From assembly GCA_041484195.1 (NCBI GenBank), contig JBGPHC010000003.1, forward strand, positions 210,659 through 274,658: a DNA stretch of 64,000 bases, given 5' to 3'. Below are positions 18,059 to 27,277 of this stretch, piece after piece (the first letter of the stretch is position 1; each line of letters starts with the position of its first letter). The notes under the pieces are model-generated. The model ran no database searches. It saw only the letters and a list, made by a program, of their open reading frames with translations, and was not told the origin of the DNA. Made by a program: the position numbers and the translations under genes. This DNA comes from PSRI01 sp041484195. GTDB lineage: Bacteria > Bacteroidota > Bacteroidia > Chitinophagales > Chitinophagaceae.

Positions 18059-19831
18059 TTATTTCTTATTCTCCACCACCATATAGAGTACGGCCCTCGC
18101 AGGAATTGTCACGGTAATACCTCCTTTAGTAGCGGCAGCCTGCGCCTTAATGGACTGATAATTGGAAGGCCCGCCCGATGGAAGGGTCGGACCGTTCCCA
18201 TTCACAAATGTTTTTCCGGAGAATTCTCCATTGTCGCTACCACCAGTCAGCGTGTACCAATAATACATATCGCCGGGAATGAAATTTTTGATATCAATAT
18301 TGATATTCTTGTCGCTGGAGCCCATATTTACGAGTACGAGTCCCGCTTCACCGGAAGAATAAGTGGAAGTATAGCTCAAAATATCTGTGGCCCCGCTAAT
18401 AGATGAAGAGACCATTTTGTCGCCAAAATATTTTTGGAAATAGTACATGTGATAGAATGCAGGCCTCGGATTCCATTTGGTTGAATTGCCAGGTTCATCG
18501 CCCTGGCTAAACATACCATGATCGTTGCCATTGTCCCAGGCATTGGCCAGATCCCAGCGGCTGGCCATCCCAAATTGATTCTTTAGCAATTCACCCAGCA
18601 CCATCACTGCATGCATGCCGGCCACATTGGACACCATTTGTCTGGAGCCAACTGCAAAAATATTCCATTCAGTCAGCGCGATGGGTTTCATTGAAACGCC
18701 GCCAAGCTGCGTGGTTGTTTTCATCCAATCCATGATCGATTTCGTTTCCGCGCTTGCCGTCTTAGAGATGACATCGGCTGTGGAATTTTCATTGTATGGC
18801 GTGAAATAATCATGCACAATATAAAAATCCGGGTAATCCCCGGCCTTCGCAAACAAGCCGCTGTTCCAGGTTCTGTCGGGTACATTCCAGGAATTGGACG
18901 CGTCAACCTGGATCAATTGTGCCCCGATCTTAATATCGGCGCCAATTTCCTGGGCTGCTTTTCGCATAGAATCGGCAAATATTTTAAAATGATTCCCATA
19001 TACTTCTCCCGAAATGGTTTCAGGCTGGCCATCCTGATTCTTGACGAGGTCAATCTTGAATCCCGCCTGCCAGGGACCATCGCTTTCATTTCCAATTTCC
19101 CAGAACTTTGTTCGCCCTTTGTCATAGCGAACCCAGTCCGCGGCCAGGTGTGCTGCCGCTTCGGCGGGTTTTGGCCCCGTTCCATACCGCGCATAGCCAT
19201 AGTTGATAGTAATGATGCCCGTACTTCCGGTTTGCTGCAGCATCGCGTAATAATTGTCGACCGATAGAGTCCAGTTCTCCGTGTTTTTTCCATACCAATA
19301 AGAGGCTGGGACGGGGTTTCCATCGGAATCGTATAAAGTGAGGGCAGCGTCGGCGGGAGGACCGTCTTTTGGCGCATTCCAAAAATATACACTGCTGATA
19401 TTGCCGCCTGGAAAGCGGATCACATGTGGCGCCAGATTCGTAATATGGTTGATCAAAACAGGTTCGGTAACCATCTGCGTCATGTATGGATTGGAATTAT
19501 TTCCAAACAAATATTTCGAAACCCTGGTAGTTATGTCGCTCGCGTCCATAGTGATGGTTACCGATGTAACAGAAGGCTTGGCACTCGTAGTGTAATCGGG
19601 CTTCACAAAGTTTTTGGCGACCCAATCGTCCAGGTAAAACCCAATACTCGCCGCCCTGGGATTTTCATGTGGGGGAGTGATGGACCCGGGAGGTGGCTGG
19701 TTGTTGCCGTTTCCATTACCCGCAGGAGTCTTCTTGCAGGAATACATCATTCCCAGAGCCCCCATCAGGCATATCACAAGAATATTAGCGGATATGTATT
19801 GGCAGATAAGCCTCTTATAATTGTTCATCAT
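18059..19831 (-). CDS. Clan GH-A glycosidase lipoprotein (GH51/GH44-like)
   Basis: A 590-residue protein with a lipoprotein-type signal: a hydrophobic stretch then MMYSCKKTP, where Cys31 is the likely lipid-bearing residue, followed by a Gly/Asn/Pro-rich linker. The catalytic barrel includes HVIRFPGGNISS, the acid/base motif FWEIGNESDG (Glu near residue 247) and a likely nucleophile Glu in ALTEWNIF near residue 388. The C-terminal beta-sandwich (ITVTIPARAVLYMVV) is that of alpha-L-arabinofuranosidases of GH51 and related families. It lies between GH31 and GH2 in a probable operon. I favour an arabinofuranosidase or related endo-glycanase; exact family needs a profile search. Confidence 0.78.
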   Translation of the reverse strand: MMNNYKRLICQYISANILVICLMGALGMMYSCKKTPAGNGNGNNQPPPGSITPPHENPRAASIGFYLDDWVAKNFVKPDYTTSAKPSVTSVTITMDASDITTRVSKYLFGNNSNPYMTQMVTEPVLINHITNLAPHVIRFPGGNISSVYFWNAPKDGPPADAALTLYDSDGNPVPASYWYGKNTENWTLSVDNYYAMLQQTGSTGIITINYGYARYGTGPKPAEAAAHLAADWVRYDKGRTKFWEIGNESDGPWQAGFKIDLVKNQDGQPETISGEVYGNHFKIFADSMRKAAQEIGADIKIGAQLIQVDASNSWNVPDRTWNSGLFAKAGDYPDFYIVHDYFTPYNENSTADVISKTASAETKSIMDWMKTTTQLGGVSMKPIALTEWNIFAVGSRQMVSNVAGMHAVMVLGELLKNQFGMASRWDLANAWDNGNDHGMFSQGDEPGNSTKWNPRPAFYHMYYFQKYFGDKMVSSSISGATDILSYTSTYSSGEAGLVLVNMGSSDKNINIDIKNFIPGDMYYWYTLTGGSDNGEFSGKTFVNGNGPTLPSGGPSNYQSIKAQAAATKGGITVTIPARAVLYMVVENKK

Positions 19832-19947
19832 AATTCAGTGTTCATTTTTGAAAAGATAGATGCCGATTCCTGCTTTCAATCCAGTCCCTGCCACGACCAC
19901 TTATTATGATTAATTTTGACTCATCTAAATAGTGAGTTGTGCCAACA

Positions 19948-22824
19948 CTATTGCCTCATTTTTAATACTACGCCATTCCCTTTGTATTTAATTTCAGCAT
20001 CGGCTTTCTGGTCCGGTTTCAATTCAGCGGGTTTGCCTTTCGTGATCCATACTATCCTGAACGACCTTGTCTTCAACATCCCTTTGAATAATCCCTCTCT
20101 TTTGCCAATGACTAATTCATGTGTCGATTCATGGTAACTGATCGGAATCCTGCTGAATGCTCCTTTTTCGTAATTATAATTGGTATTTTCATCTTCATAA
20201 AGGCTGAACGATGCGTCTTTACCCGTGTAGATGAAAAGGGTAATCGGGTCGGCAGGCTTCTCGGCACTGTATTGCAATTCGGGCCCGAAAGGAATGATCG
20301 AACCTTCCCTGATGTATAGAGGCATTCTTTCATAAGGTGCATCGGCGGGAATATGGCGTCCCCCTTCTTCAAATTTCCCTGAATAGAAATCATACCAGCC
20401 CTGTCCTGCTGGCAGGTATAGGTTTCTGTTACGTGCTTCGAATTGATATACCGGGTTCACCAGGATCGAAGGTCCGAACATATACTGGTCACCAATATTA
20501 TTTACGGCTGCATCCTGTGGGAAATCCATCACCAGCGCGCGCATGATGGTATAATCATTCTGATAAGTCATGCCGGCCAGGGTATAGATATAGGGCATCA
20601 GCCTGTAGCGCAGCTTGTCGTAGTAAAGCATGCTTTGATAAGCAGGGTGATTATCAGGAGCTGTGTTGAATATTTCACGGTAAGGATATTGCCCATGAAC
20701 TCTGAACAATGGGCAGAATGCGCCGAATTGATACCACCTTGTCATTTGTTCTCTCCATTCTTCCAAATCCTTGCCCTGCGCATTTTCAAAACGTTTTTCC
20801 ACCGCAAACCCTCCGATATCCATGGTCCAATATGGAATACCCGACATAGAGAAATTAATGCCGGCGGAGATCTGGGATTTCATGTCGGCCCACCTGGATG
20901 CAATATCGCCGCTCCAAATTGCGGCTGCATACCTTTGCGAACCGGCAAAGCCCGATCGCGTTAAGAGAAATACTCTTTGCCCAGAGTTAGTGCTTCGCTG
21001 TCCTTCATAAATACCGCGGGCGTTTTCTAATGGGTAAGCATTGAGCCATTGCGCAGCGGGACCCAGAGCGGTGGGGGTCATCAATTCCTTTCGAGCTTCG
21101 GGGTCAACATTCGATAAGATATCGGGTTCGCTGGCATCCATCCACCAGGCGTCAATTCCCTTCTTAAATAATTTTTCATTGATCAGGTCCCAGAATCCGT
21201 TTCTGGCGTCTCTGTTAAAGGCGTCATAGAAAGTGGAGACATATCCCTGGGCGATCCAATCTCTTTGGCGGTTGGCAATATTTCGCTTGTATAACCAGCC
21301 TTTTTCGTCAAAGTTTTTATAGGTCGCGATCCCCTCATAGAATTTGGGCCATACGGAGATCATAAACTGTGCTTTGTATTTTTCATGCAGGACTTTGATC
21401 ATACTGTCCGGATTGGGAAAGCGGCTCGCATCAAATTCCTGGCTGCCCCATTGATCCTGCTTCCAGTAATTCCAATCCAATACAATATTGTCAATCGGTA
21501 TCCTTCTTTTCCTGAACTCAGCCATGGTATTCAGGATTTCGTCCTGGGTCTTATATCGCTCGCGGCTTTGCCAGAATCCCATGGCCCAACGGGGAACTAT
21601 AGTCGCTTTCCCCGTAAGTTGCCGATAGCCGGCGATCACTCCATCCAGGTTATTTCCATGAATAAAATAATAGTCAAGCAGTTTTCCGGATTCCGACAGG
21701 AAACTATAGCTGTTCTGATCCGTTGCCGGAATGGGTTCCAGATATTTCAAAGACAGGTAAGATTCGCCTCCATCAGGCATCCACTCGATTTTGATGGGAA
21801 TTTTCTTGCCTGAATCCATTTGGATATTCAATATTGCTGAGCCGGGATTCCATGCCTGCCTCCAACGGTCAAGCATCAAATCGCCATTAATCCAGACCTT
21901 CACATAGCCTGCATATGTAAAACGCAATTTGTGTATACCGGTCATTTCCGATGCGATGGAACCTTCCCAACGAACCAATCCGCTTGAAGGTTTGAATTCC
22001 CTGGGAAGATGTCGTCTGGTATCGCCCAGCCACTCATAATTAATATCAGACTCCGCCTTCACCAGGTCAACCTTTGCAGGATTTTTCCTGTCATTACTGT
22101 AGGATGTCGTTAGCCAACCGCGATCTCCTTCCTTTGAGAACAATCTCAATGCAGAAAGAGGCCGATATGGCCGCACATCTCCCACATAGGTGACGGAGTT
22201 ATTATCCCATAAGAGGCCATAATTCTTACTGGATATCAGGAATGGAACAGCCACTTCGGTATTGTTTTGAAATAATTTCACCTGTTGGCCTTTATAATTG
22301 AAAATATCATCCTGGTGCTGACCCAGTCCATAATAGGCTTCGTCTCCGCTGGCCTCGAAAGTCCGCCTGATCTTCCAGGAAGCAGATCCATCCGATACTG
22401 AGGGTACAAAATGCAGTCCCCCATACTTTCTTTCTTGCAGGATGGGTTTTCCTGCAGCATCTGCGAATGAAACGGCACCTGTGGTCAGATCCACGGTGGC
22501 CGATATGGATGAGGTTGAAAGCGTTACAGACGAAGGGTTGGTTTGCACAATCTTCCAGGAAACCTGCTGTGCCGGCGTTTCGACCCTCATGAGGCTTGGC
22601 ACCAGTACAATCTCATTTTCAGGCGTGGCAATAACCCTGATGATCTCCGGCGATATCACTTTTAATTGGACCTGCCTTGCATTTCCTGAACCTTCCAGGG
22701 AAGGATAAACGAGAATACCATCGGGAGTTTTGTGAAAACTACTGTCACCGGCCTTGGCAACCTGCGCTGCCAACAGCCCTACCATGATCATAAAATAAGA
22801 ACTGAAAATCTTTTTACCAGGCAT
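19948..22824 (-). CDS. Glycoside hydrolase family 31 with PA14 insert, probable alpha-xylosidase
   Basis: An exported protein of about 958 residues. I start at the ATG giving MPGKKIFSSYF; a TTG lies three codons upstream. A signal peptide ends near QVAKAG. After the N-terminal beta-sandwich, residues about 270-360 form a PA14 domain (GLVRWEGSIASEMTGIHKL, then YVKVWINGDLMLDRWRQ), an insert known from xyloglucan alpha-xylosidases of Bacteroidota and Cellvibrio. The nucleophile Asp is in WWMDASEPD near residue 562 and the acid/base Asp in IWSGDIASRW near 639. It is first in the carbohydrate operon, acting in the periplasm on alpha-xylosyl ends of oligosaccharides. Confidence 0.9.
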   Translation of the reverse strand: MPGKKIFSSYFMIMVGLLAAQVAKAGDSSFHKTPDGILVYPSLEGSGNARQVQLKVISPEIIRVIATPENEIVLVPSLMRVETPAQQVSWKIVQTNPSSVTLSTSSISATVDLTTGAVSFADAAGKPILQERKYGGLHFVPSVSDGSASWKIRRTFEASGDEAYYGLGQHQDDIFNYKGQQVKLFQNNTEVAVPFLISSKNYGLLWDNNSVTYVGDVRPYRPLSALRLFSKEGDRGWLTTSYSNDRKNPAKVDLVKAESDINYEWLGDTRRHLPREFKPSSGLVRWEGSIASEMTGIHKLRFTYAGYVKVWINGDLMLDRWRQAWNPGSAILNIQMDSGKKIPIKIEWMPDGGESYLSLKYLEPIPATDQNSYSFLSESGKLLDYYFIHGNNLDGVIAGYRQLTGKATIVPRWAMGFWQSRERYKTQDEILNTMAEFRKRRIPIDNIVLDWNYWKQDQWGSQEFDASRFPNPDSMIKVLHEKYKAQFMISVWPKFYEGIATYKNFDEKGWLYKRNIANRQRDWIAQGYVSTFYDAFNRDARNGFWDLINEKLFKKGIDAWWMDASEPDILSNVDPEARKELMTPTALGPAAQWLNAYPLENARGIYEGQRSTNSGQRVFLLTRSGFAGSQRYAAAIWSGDIASRWADMKSQISAGINFSMSGIPYWTMDIGGFAVEKRFENAQGKDLEEWREQMTRWYQFGAFCPLFRVHGQYPYREIFNTAPDNHPAYQSMLYYDKLRYRLMPYIYTLAGMTYQNDYTIMRALVMDFPQDAAVNNIGDQYMFGPSILVNPVYQFEARNRNLYLPAGQGWYDFYSGKFEEGGRHIPADAPYERMPLYIREGSIIPFGPELQYSAEKPADPITLFIYTGKDASFSLYEDENTNYNYEKGAFSRIPISYHESTHELVIGKREGLFKGMLKTRSFRIVWITKGKPAELKPDQKADAEIKYKGNGVVLKMRQ

Positions 22825-23382
22825 TTGAATCAATTTATTTCCGAGTATATCAATTCCGTGATCTTAAAAATATCAAATCCGGAATCTGAATGGCCCATCA
22901 GCCGCAGTATGTCACTGGCCTGCATTCCAGTCAATAGGTGAATGAAAAAAAGGCAATAATATTCATGGCTGGTGAATCAGCAATATAGAAAAACTTGCCC
23001 ATAACTTTTGTTTTCGTCGCAATTTTATACCGTCTTTTTTACATTTTTGTGACTGGCACTGTATTGCGCTGTGCAACCCACTGCAATTATTGCTTGTTAC
23101 ACGGAGGGTCACGGAGGTACAGATAGCTTTCCTCAGTATATCTCTGTGATTTCTCTGTGCATCTCTGTGTAATTTATTTCTCTTCATAGAGGTTCACAGT
23201 GCAAAATTTGCATAACTGATGATTTCTTGCCAGACTGGTGATAATTTACCTGAGCGGTGATATAATACCTGACGGTGAATTTCAAGATTCAGGCATCCGG
23301 AATGGATCGGGCCATTGACTCTATTTTCTTAAACCAGAACTAAGTCTTAAATTACCGCGTAAACCAATTAGCGGGAGATCCA
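22825..23382. other. Intergenic region between the carbohydrate and glycan clusters
   Basis: About 558 bases with divergent genes on either side, so it should hold promoters for both. I found no exact TANNTTTG box on either strand. It contains the CACRGAG-type repeat listed separately. A 74-codon open frame on the minus strand (22963-23187) is made mostly of that repeat and is not a credible gene. Confidence 0.5.
23097..23172. repeat. Imperfect inverted repeat built of CACRGAG-like heptamers
   Basis: On the plus strand TTACACGGAG (23097-23106) faces CTCTGTGTAA (23163-23172), nine of ten bases complementary. Between them further copies of the unit occur: TCACGGAGG on the left arm, and three CTCTGTG units in a row on the right arm with spacing of 11-12 bases. 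Sequences of this flavour recur in intergenic DNA of many bacteria, but I cannot search the rest of the genome. It looks like a dispersed non-coding repeat, not a gene. Confidence 0.6.
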
Positions 23383-25053
23383 TTGAAGCGAATACTACAA
23401 AACATTTTTACGATTCTTACTCACAGTGAGAAACAAAAAATGCTTTTCCTTATCCTGTTCTCTTTAATCATCGGCATTGCTGATATCGGATCATTAGCGG
23501 CGCTGCTTTATATCATTAGTTTTTATACAGGGGGCATAACACCGGGCTTACTTTCTTATTTGCCTTCCGGCCTGAAGAATCCTGACTCTGTTTTCCTGAT
23601 CTTGTATTTCCTGCTATTTTTTATAGTAAAGAATTTTGTCGCTTATCTCAATAACCGGGCACAGTACCGTTTCGTGTACCAGGTCGCCTCCCGTATTTCG
23701 GAAGCCAATCTCTCAGGATTCCTGGATGGCCGCTTTACAGACTATGTGGAAGTTGATTCCTCCGTTCATATAAGAAAGGTTTCACAACAACCAATCGAAT
23801 TCTGTCATTATGTGCTCGCCGGGATCCAGCAGATCGCCACTGAAGGGATCCTAATTCTCCTCGCCATCGTGGCCATTCTGCTTTTCAACGCGCATCTGTT
23901 CCTCCTGCTTTTGCTGATCCTTTTGCCGGCAGTGGCTGTCATGGCCTATCTCACCAGGAAGAGGCTGCGCGTAGTAAGGGCGAATGTCAAGATCAGCAGT
24001 GAAAAAACTTTGCAATACCTGCAGGAGGCCCTGTCGGGATTCGTGGAAAGCAATATTTATCACAAGAACAGCTTCTTCACCCAAAGATATGTGGAGCAGC
24101 AGCAGTCGCTCAACCAATACCTCGCGGAAGTGCAGATCACGCAGGGCATTCCATCAAGACTGATTGAGGTGTTCGCGGTATTTGGACTTTTTATTCTCAT
24201 AGTGGTCAATAAGATGACGGGAAATTCAGCAGCCTCGGGCTTCATCACCATCGGCGCATTCATGGCAGCAGCTTATAAGATCATTCCCGGAATAGTGAAG
24301 ATCCTCAATATCTGGGGTCAGGTCAGGACCTATGAATACACCATTGATGATCTCATCGAGGAAAAACCCAGGACCCTGACCTACGGGGAAGTGTTGGTTT
24401 CTGAGCATATAGAGTCGATCATGTTCAGTGATCTTTCATTTACCTACCACCAGAAACTGGTAATCGACCAACTCAATTTTCATCTGCAGGCTGGGGACTT
24501 CCTCGGCATCTCCGGTTATTCCGGAAAAGGAAAGACCACTGTTATCAATTTGTTATTGGGCTTTCTGTCTCCTGCCAAGGGTGATATTTTGATCAATGGT
24601 GTGGCTACCGACATCAGAGCGAGGCGGGCTTATTGGAAAAATATCGCCTACGTTAAGCAGCAACCCTTTCTCATGCGTGGTTCCATACTGCAAAATATCA
24701 TTCTGGATGAGACCGAACCAAATGAAAGCAGGCTGGAGCAGGCCATGGCTTATGCCGGACTCCAGGATGTATTCGGGACCCAAGAGGAAGGATTGCAGAA
24801 GATGATTACAGAAAACGGGAAAAATATCAGCGGGGGACAAAGGCAGCGAATAGCTCTGGCAAGGGCTTTGTATAAGAATGCAGACTGTATCATCTTAGAT
24901 GAACCATTTAATGAATTGGATGAATCATCGGAGCAGGCTATATTGGATCACCTGATGCGTTTACGCGAGACCGGCAAAATGGTGATATTGATTACCCATC
25001 GCGCGAAGAGTCTGTCTTTCTGCAACAAAATCGTTTCGTTACATGAAACCTGA
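23383..25053 (+). CDS. ABC transporter, fused permease/ATPase (PglK/MsbA-like exporter)
   Basis: A 556-residue half-transporter with six membrane helices (residues 1-320) and a C-terminal ATPase. The start is TTG, set by GGGAG five to six bases upstream. The N-terminus (ILTHSEKQKMLFLILFSLII) and the length resemble PglK, which flips polyprenyl-diphosphate-linked oligosaccharide. ATPase motifs: Walker A GYSGKGKTT, signature NISGGQRQRIALARAL, Walker B CIILDEPFNELDE and H-loop LITHR. The gene opens the glycan cluster and overlaps the following GT4 gene by 11 bp, so the two are translated together. A flippase role is inferred from family and neighbours. Confidence 0.88.
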   Translation: MKRILQNIFTILTHSEKQKMLFLILFSLIIGIADIGSLAALLYIISFYTGGITPGLLSYLPSGLKNPDSVFLILYFLLFFIVKNFVAYLNNRAQYRFVYQVASRISEANLSGFLDGRFTDYVEVDSSVHIRKVSQQPIEFCHYVLAGIQQIATEGILILLAIVAILLFNAHLFLLLLLILLPAVAVMAYLTRKRLRVVRANVKISSEKTLQYLQEALSGFVESNIYHKNSFFTQRYVEQQQSLNQYLAEVQITQGIPSRLIEVFAVFGLFILIVVNKMTGNSAASGFITIGAFMAAAYKIIPGIVKILNIWGQVRTYEYTIDDLIEEKPRTLTYGEVLVSEHIESIMFSDLSFTYHQKLVIDQLNFHLQAGDFLGISGYSGKGKTTVINLLLGFLSPAKGDILINGVATDIRARRAYWKNIAYVKQQPFLMRGSILQNIILDETEPNESRLEQAMAYAGLQDVFGTQEEGLQKMITENGKNISGGQRQRIALARALYKNADCIILDEPFNELDESSEQAILDHLMRLRETGKMVILITHRAKSLSFCNKIVSLHET

Positions 25054-26101
25054 AAACCCAGTCTTAATCATACTCACGCCGGGCTTTCCGAAAGATGAAG
25101 AAGACAGCACCTGCCTGCCCACCCAACAATCCTTTGTTAAATCTATACAAGATCTTTACCCCGATATTCAAATCATCATCCTCAGTTTTCATTACCCGTT
25201 TTCTTCCCGGCCTTACCTGTGGAATGGCATCAGCGTTATTCCTTTTGACGGACATGGCAAAGAAAAAATGCTAAGATTACGCCTCTGGTTTCGGATTTGG
25301 AAACAGCTCCGATCACTGAAAAAAGAAAAAAACCTGGTCGGCATTTTCAGTTTCTGGGCGACGGATTGCGCATTGATTGGGAAATGGTTTGGAAGGATTC
25401 ATCACATTAAACAGTATTGCTGGATTTCGGGGCAGGAAGCCAAAAAAGAGAATCCCTATATTCGTTTGATGCGTCCCAAACCGGAGGATTTGATAGCCAT
25501 GTCAGATTTCCTTCAAAAAGAATTTTTCAGGAATCACAGGATACGACCCATGCATGTGATCCCGATCGGAATCGATCCCCAGCAGTTCGAAATCAATAAT
25601 ACTGAAAGAGATATTGACATTTTGGGAGCAGGTTCCCTGATTCCGCTCAAACAATTTTCGGTGCTCATTAAGGTTGTGTCTGAATTGACCAGGCTGCGAC
25701 CCGGCATTAAGACCATGATTTGTGGCAAAGGACCCGAAGAACCTGCTTTAAGGGCCCTGATCCATAAACTGAATCTGCAGGATCAAATTTCAATGCCCGG
25801 AGTAGTGCAGCACAAGGAATTGATGAAATTGATGCAAAGAGCGAAAATCTTTCTACACCCTTCGTCCTATGAAGGTTTTGGGGCAGTTTGCATCGAAGCC
25901 TTGTATGCCGGCGCACATGTAATCAGTTTCAGGCGCCCCATCGCCGGATGGATCAGGCATTGGCATATTGTTAATTCAGAGGAAGAAATGTGGAAAAAAG
26001 CGCAGGAAATCCTGGATGATCCCGAAACGAAATATTCAAGGTCTGTTCCTTTTCTTATGAGTGAAAGCGCGAAATCCGTCATGAATTTATTTGGTCTATA
26101 G
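25043..26101 (+). CDS. Glycosyltransferase family 4 (GT-B)
   Basis: A 352-residue GT-B glycosyltransferase. The C-terminal nucleotide-sugar half holds ILGAGSLIPLKQFSVLIK, MICGKGPEEPALRAL and the E-x7-E motif in SYEGFGAVCIEALYAGAHVISF (about residues 275-285). The N-terminal acceptor half has FSFWATDCALIGKWFG. It overlaps the exporter gene by 11 bp. A retaining transferase that extends a lipid-linked glycan in the cytosol is the likely role; donor and acceptor are unknown. The convergent GT9 gene starts its 3' end 19 bp away. Confidence 0.9.
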   Translation: MKPENPVLIILTPGFPKDEEDSTCLPTQQSFVKSIQDLYPDIQIIILSFHYPFSSRPYLWNGISVIPFDGHGKEKMLRLRLWFRIWKQLRSLKKEKNLVGIFSFWATDCALIGKWFGRIHHIKQYCWISGQEAKKENPYIRLMRPKPEDLIAMSDFLQKEFFRNHRIRPMHVIPIGIDPQQFEINNTERDIDILGAGSLIPLKQFSVLIKVVSELTRLRPGIKTMICGKGPEEPALRALIHKLNLQDQISMPGVVQHKELMKLMQRAKIFLHPSSYEGFGAVCIEALYAGAHVISFRRPIAGWIRHWHIVNSEEEMWKKAQEILDDPETKYSRSVPFLMSESAKSVMNLFGL

Positions 26102-26120
26102 CCTATCTGAATTAAAACTG

Positions 26121-27140
26121 TTAGAGCCTTTTTATTAATGTCAGGGCTTTTTCAAAAATGAATTCAGGGCTATACCTTGTAAGGCAATGCACATCGCCGA
26201 ACTTGCAGGTTTCAAGCATGCAATTGCCACATTCCAGATCTGAAGAATCCAACAAAAGGGTGTGATTCCCCAGGGGTGCACTCCAATCGCTGCGGGTGGA
26301 TCCAAACATGGCGAGGGTAGGGATACCCGAAACCCATGCTGCATGCATCAAACCCGAATCTTCAGACAGCACCAATTTTGCTTGTTGCACCAACGCGAAT
26401 GCTTCTGCCATAGTAGTGCGGTTCACCAGGTTGATGACCTTGACTCCAAGTTGTTCCTCGAGAAACCCAGCCTTCGCTGCAATCCGGTCTACGCCCATTA
26501 TCAGAAACTGCGTTTTGGGGAATTGCCTCAGCCACAGGTTTGAAAATACAGCATAGTTTTCCAGGGGCCAATTCCTGGAACTGAAGGCGCCGGCAGGGTT
26601 CAAAACCACCAGTTCAGAACTGGTATCCCATCCATTATTCCTGAGAAGATGCCATGAAGCATCTGCATCCTTTATATTGAAGGAATAGTTTGCGAGCGAT
26701 GATCCGAGTCCGGCCGCTTCAATGCTTTGCCTCGTGCGTTCACCCGCAGCCAGTGGAGAAAAACGGTCGAATTCTGACCATGCTTCGGGAATCAACATCT
26801 TCCTTATCCACCTGCTGACCTCATTATTCTGAAGGTCAATAACCACATCATAATGCCGCATCCAAATGGCGGGCAATAAGGCAGCGGCATGCAGAAATTG
26901 TTTGGCTGTGCTTCTCCCTCCGCCTATTGAATATACCCGGTTGAATAAATTTATGCTCATTGGAATCTCCTCCACCTCCCGTCGCGTGAGCAGGTCAAGT
27001 TCAGCCCCTGGAAGAAGCAGATGCTTAAGGTGATTCAGGTAGGGTAAAGTGATAATCAGGTCGCCCATGGCTTGCAATCGGATTGCCAAGATCATTTTGG
27101 GCGCCTCAGGCCTTTTCCATGGCTTTGCCTGGATATTCAT
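26121..27140 (-). CDS. Glycosyltransferase family 9 (heptosyltransferase-like)
   Basis: A 339-residue GT9 protein, the family of ADP-heptose:LPS heptosyltransferases. It shows MILAIRLQAMGDLIITLPYL at the N-terminus (the usual RxxxxGD), VVLNPAGAFSSRNWP in the linker, and VLSEDSGLMHAAWVSGIPTLAMFGSTRSDWSAP (residues about 258-290) with the D-S-G-x-x-H donor site. A C-terminal CxxC-like pair (ECGNCMLETCKFGDVHCL) is common in Bacteroidota members. It probably adds a heptose-like sugar to a surface glycolipid. It is transcribed opposite to its neighbours, convergent with GT4. Confidence 0.9.
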   Translation of the reverse strand: MNIQAKPWKRPEAPKMILAIRLQAMGDLIITLPYLNHLKHLLLPGAELDLLTRREVEEIPMSINLFNRVYSIGGGRSTAKQFLHAAALLPAIWMRHYDVVIDLQNNEVSRWIRKMLIPEAWSEFDRFSPLAAGERTRQSIEAAGLGSSLANYSFNIKDADASWHLLRNNGWDTSSELVVLNPAGAFSSRNWPLENYAVFSNLWLRQFPKTQFLIMGVDRIAAKAGFLEEQLGVKVINLVNRTTMAEAFALVQQAKLVLSEDSGLMHAAWVSGIPTLAMFGSTRSDWSAPLGNHTLLLDSSDLECGNCMLETCKFGDVHCLTRYSPEFIFEKALTLIKRL

Positions 27141-27277
27141 CGGTCAATTTGATTTTTAGTCAGCGATCCTGAAAACACAAATAAAATGATTTGCGTCCGT
27201 TCATCCATTTTATGAGTCTGTACGTCTGCCAATTTAATTTGGAGGCTGATATTTTGCATAATTTCACTCATTTACTC

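Noticed and set aside
22963..23187. A 74-codon minus-strand frame in the large intergenic gap
   Set aside because: It is built largely of the CACRGAG repeat and does not resemble any protein.
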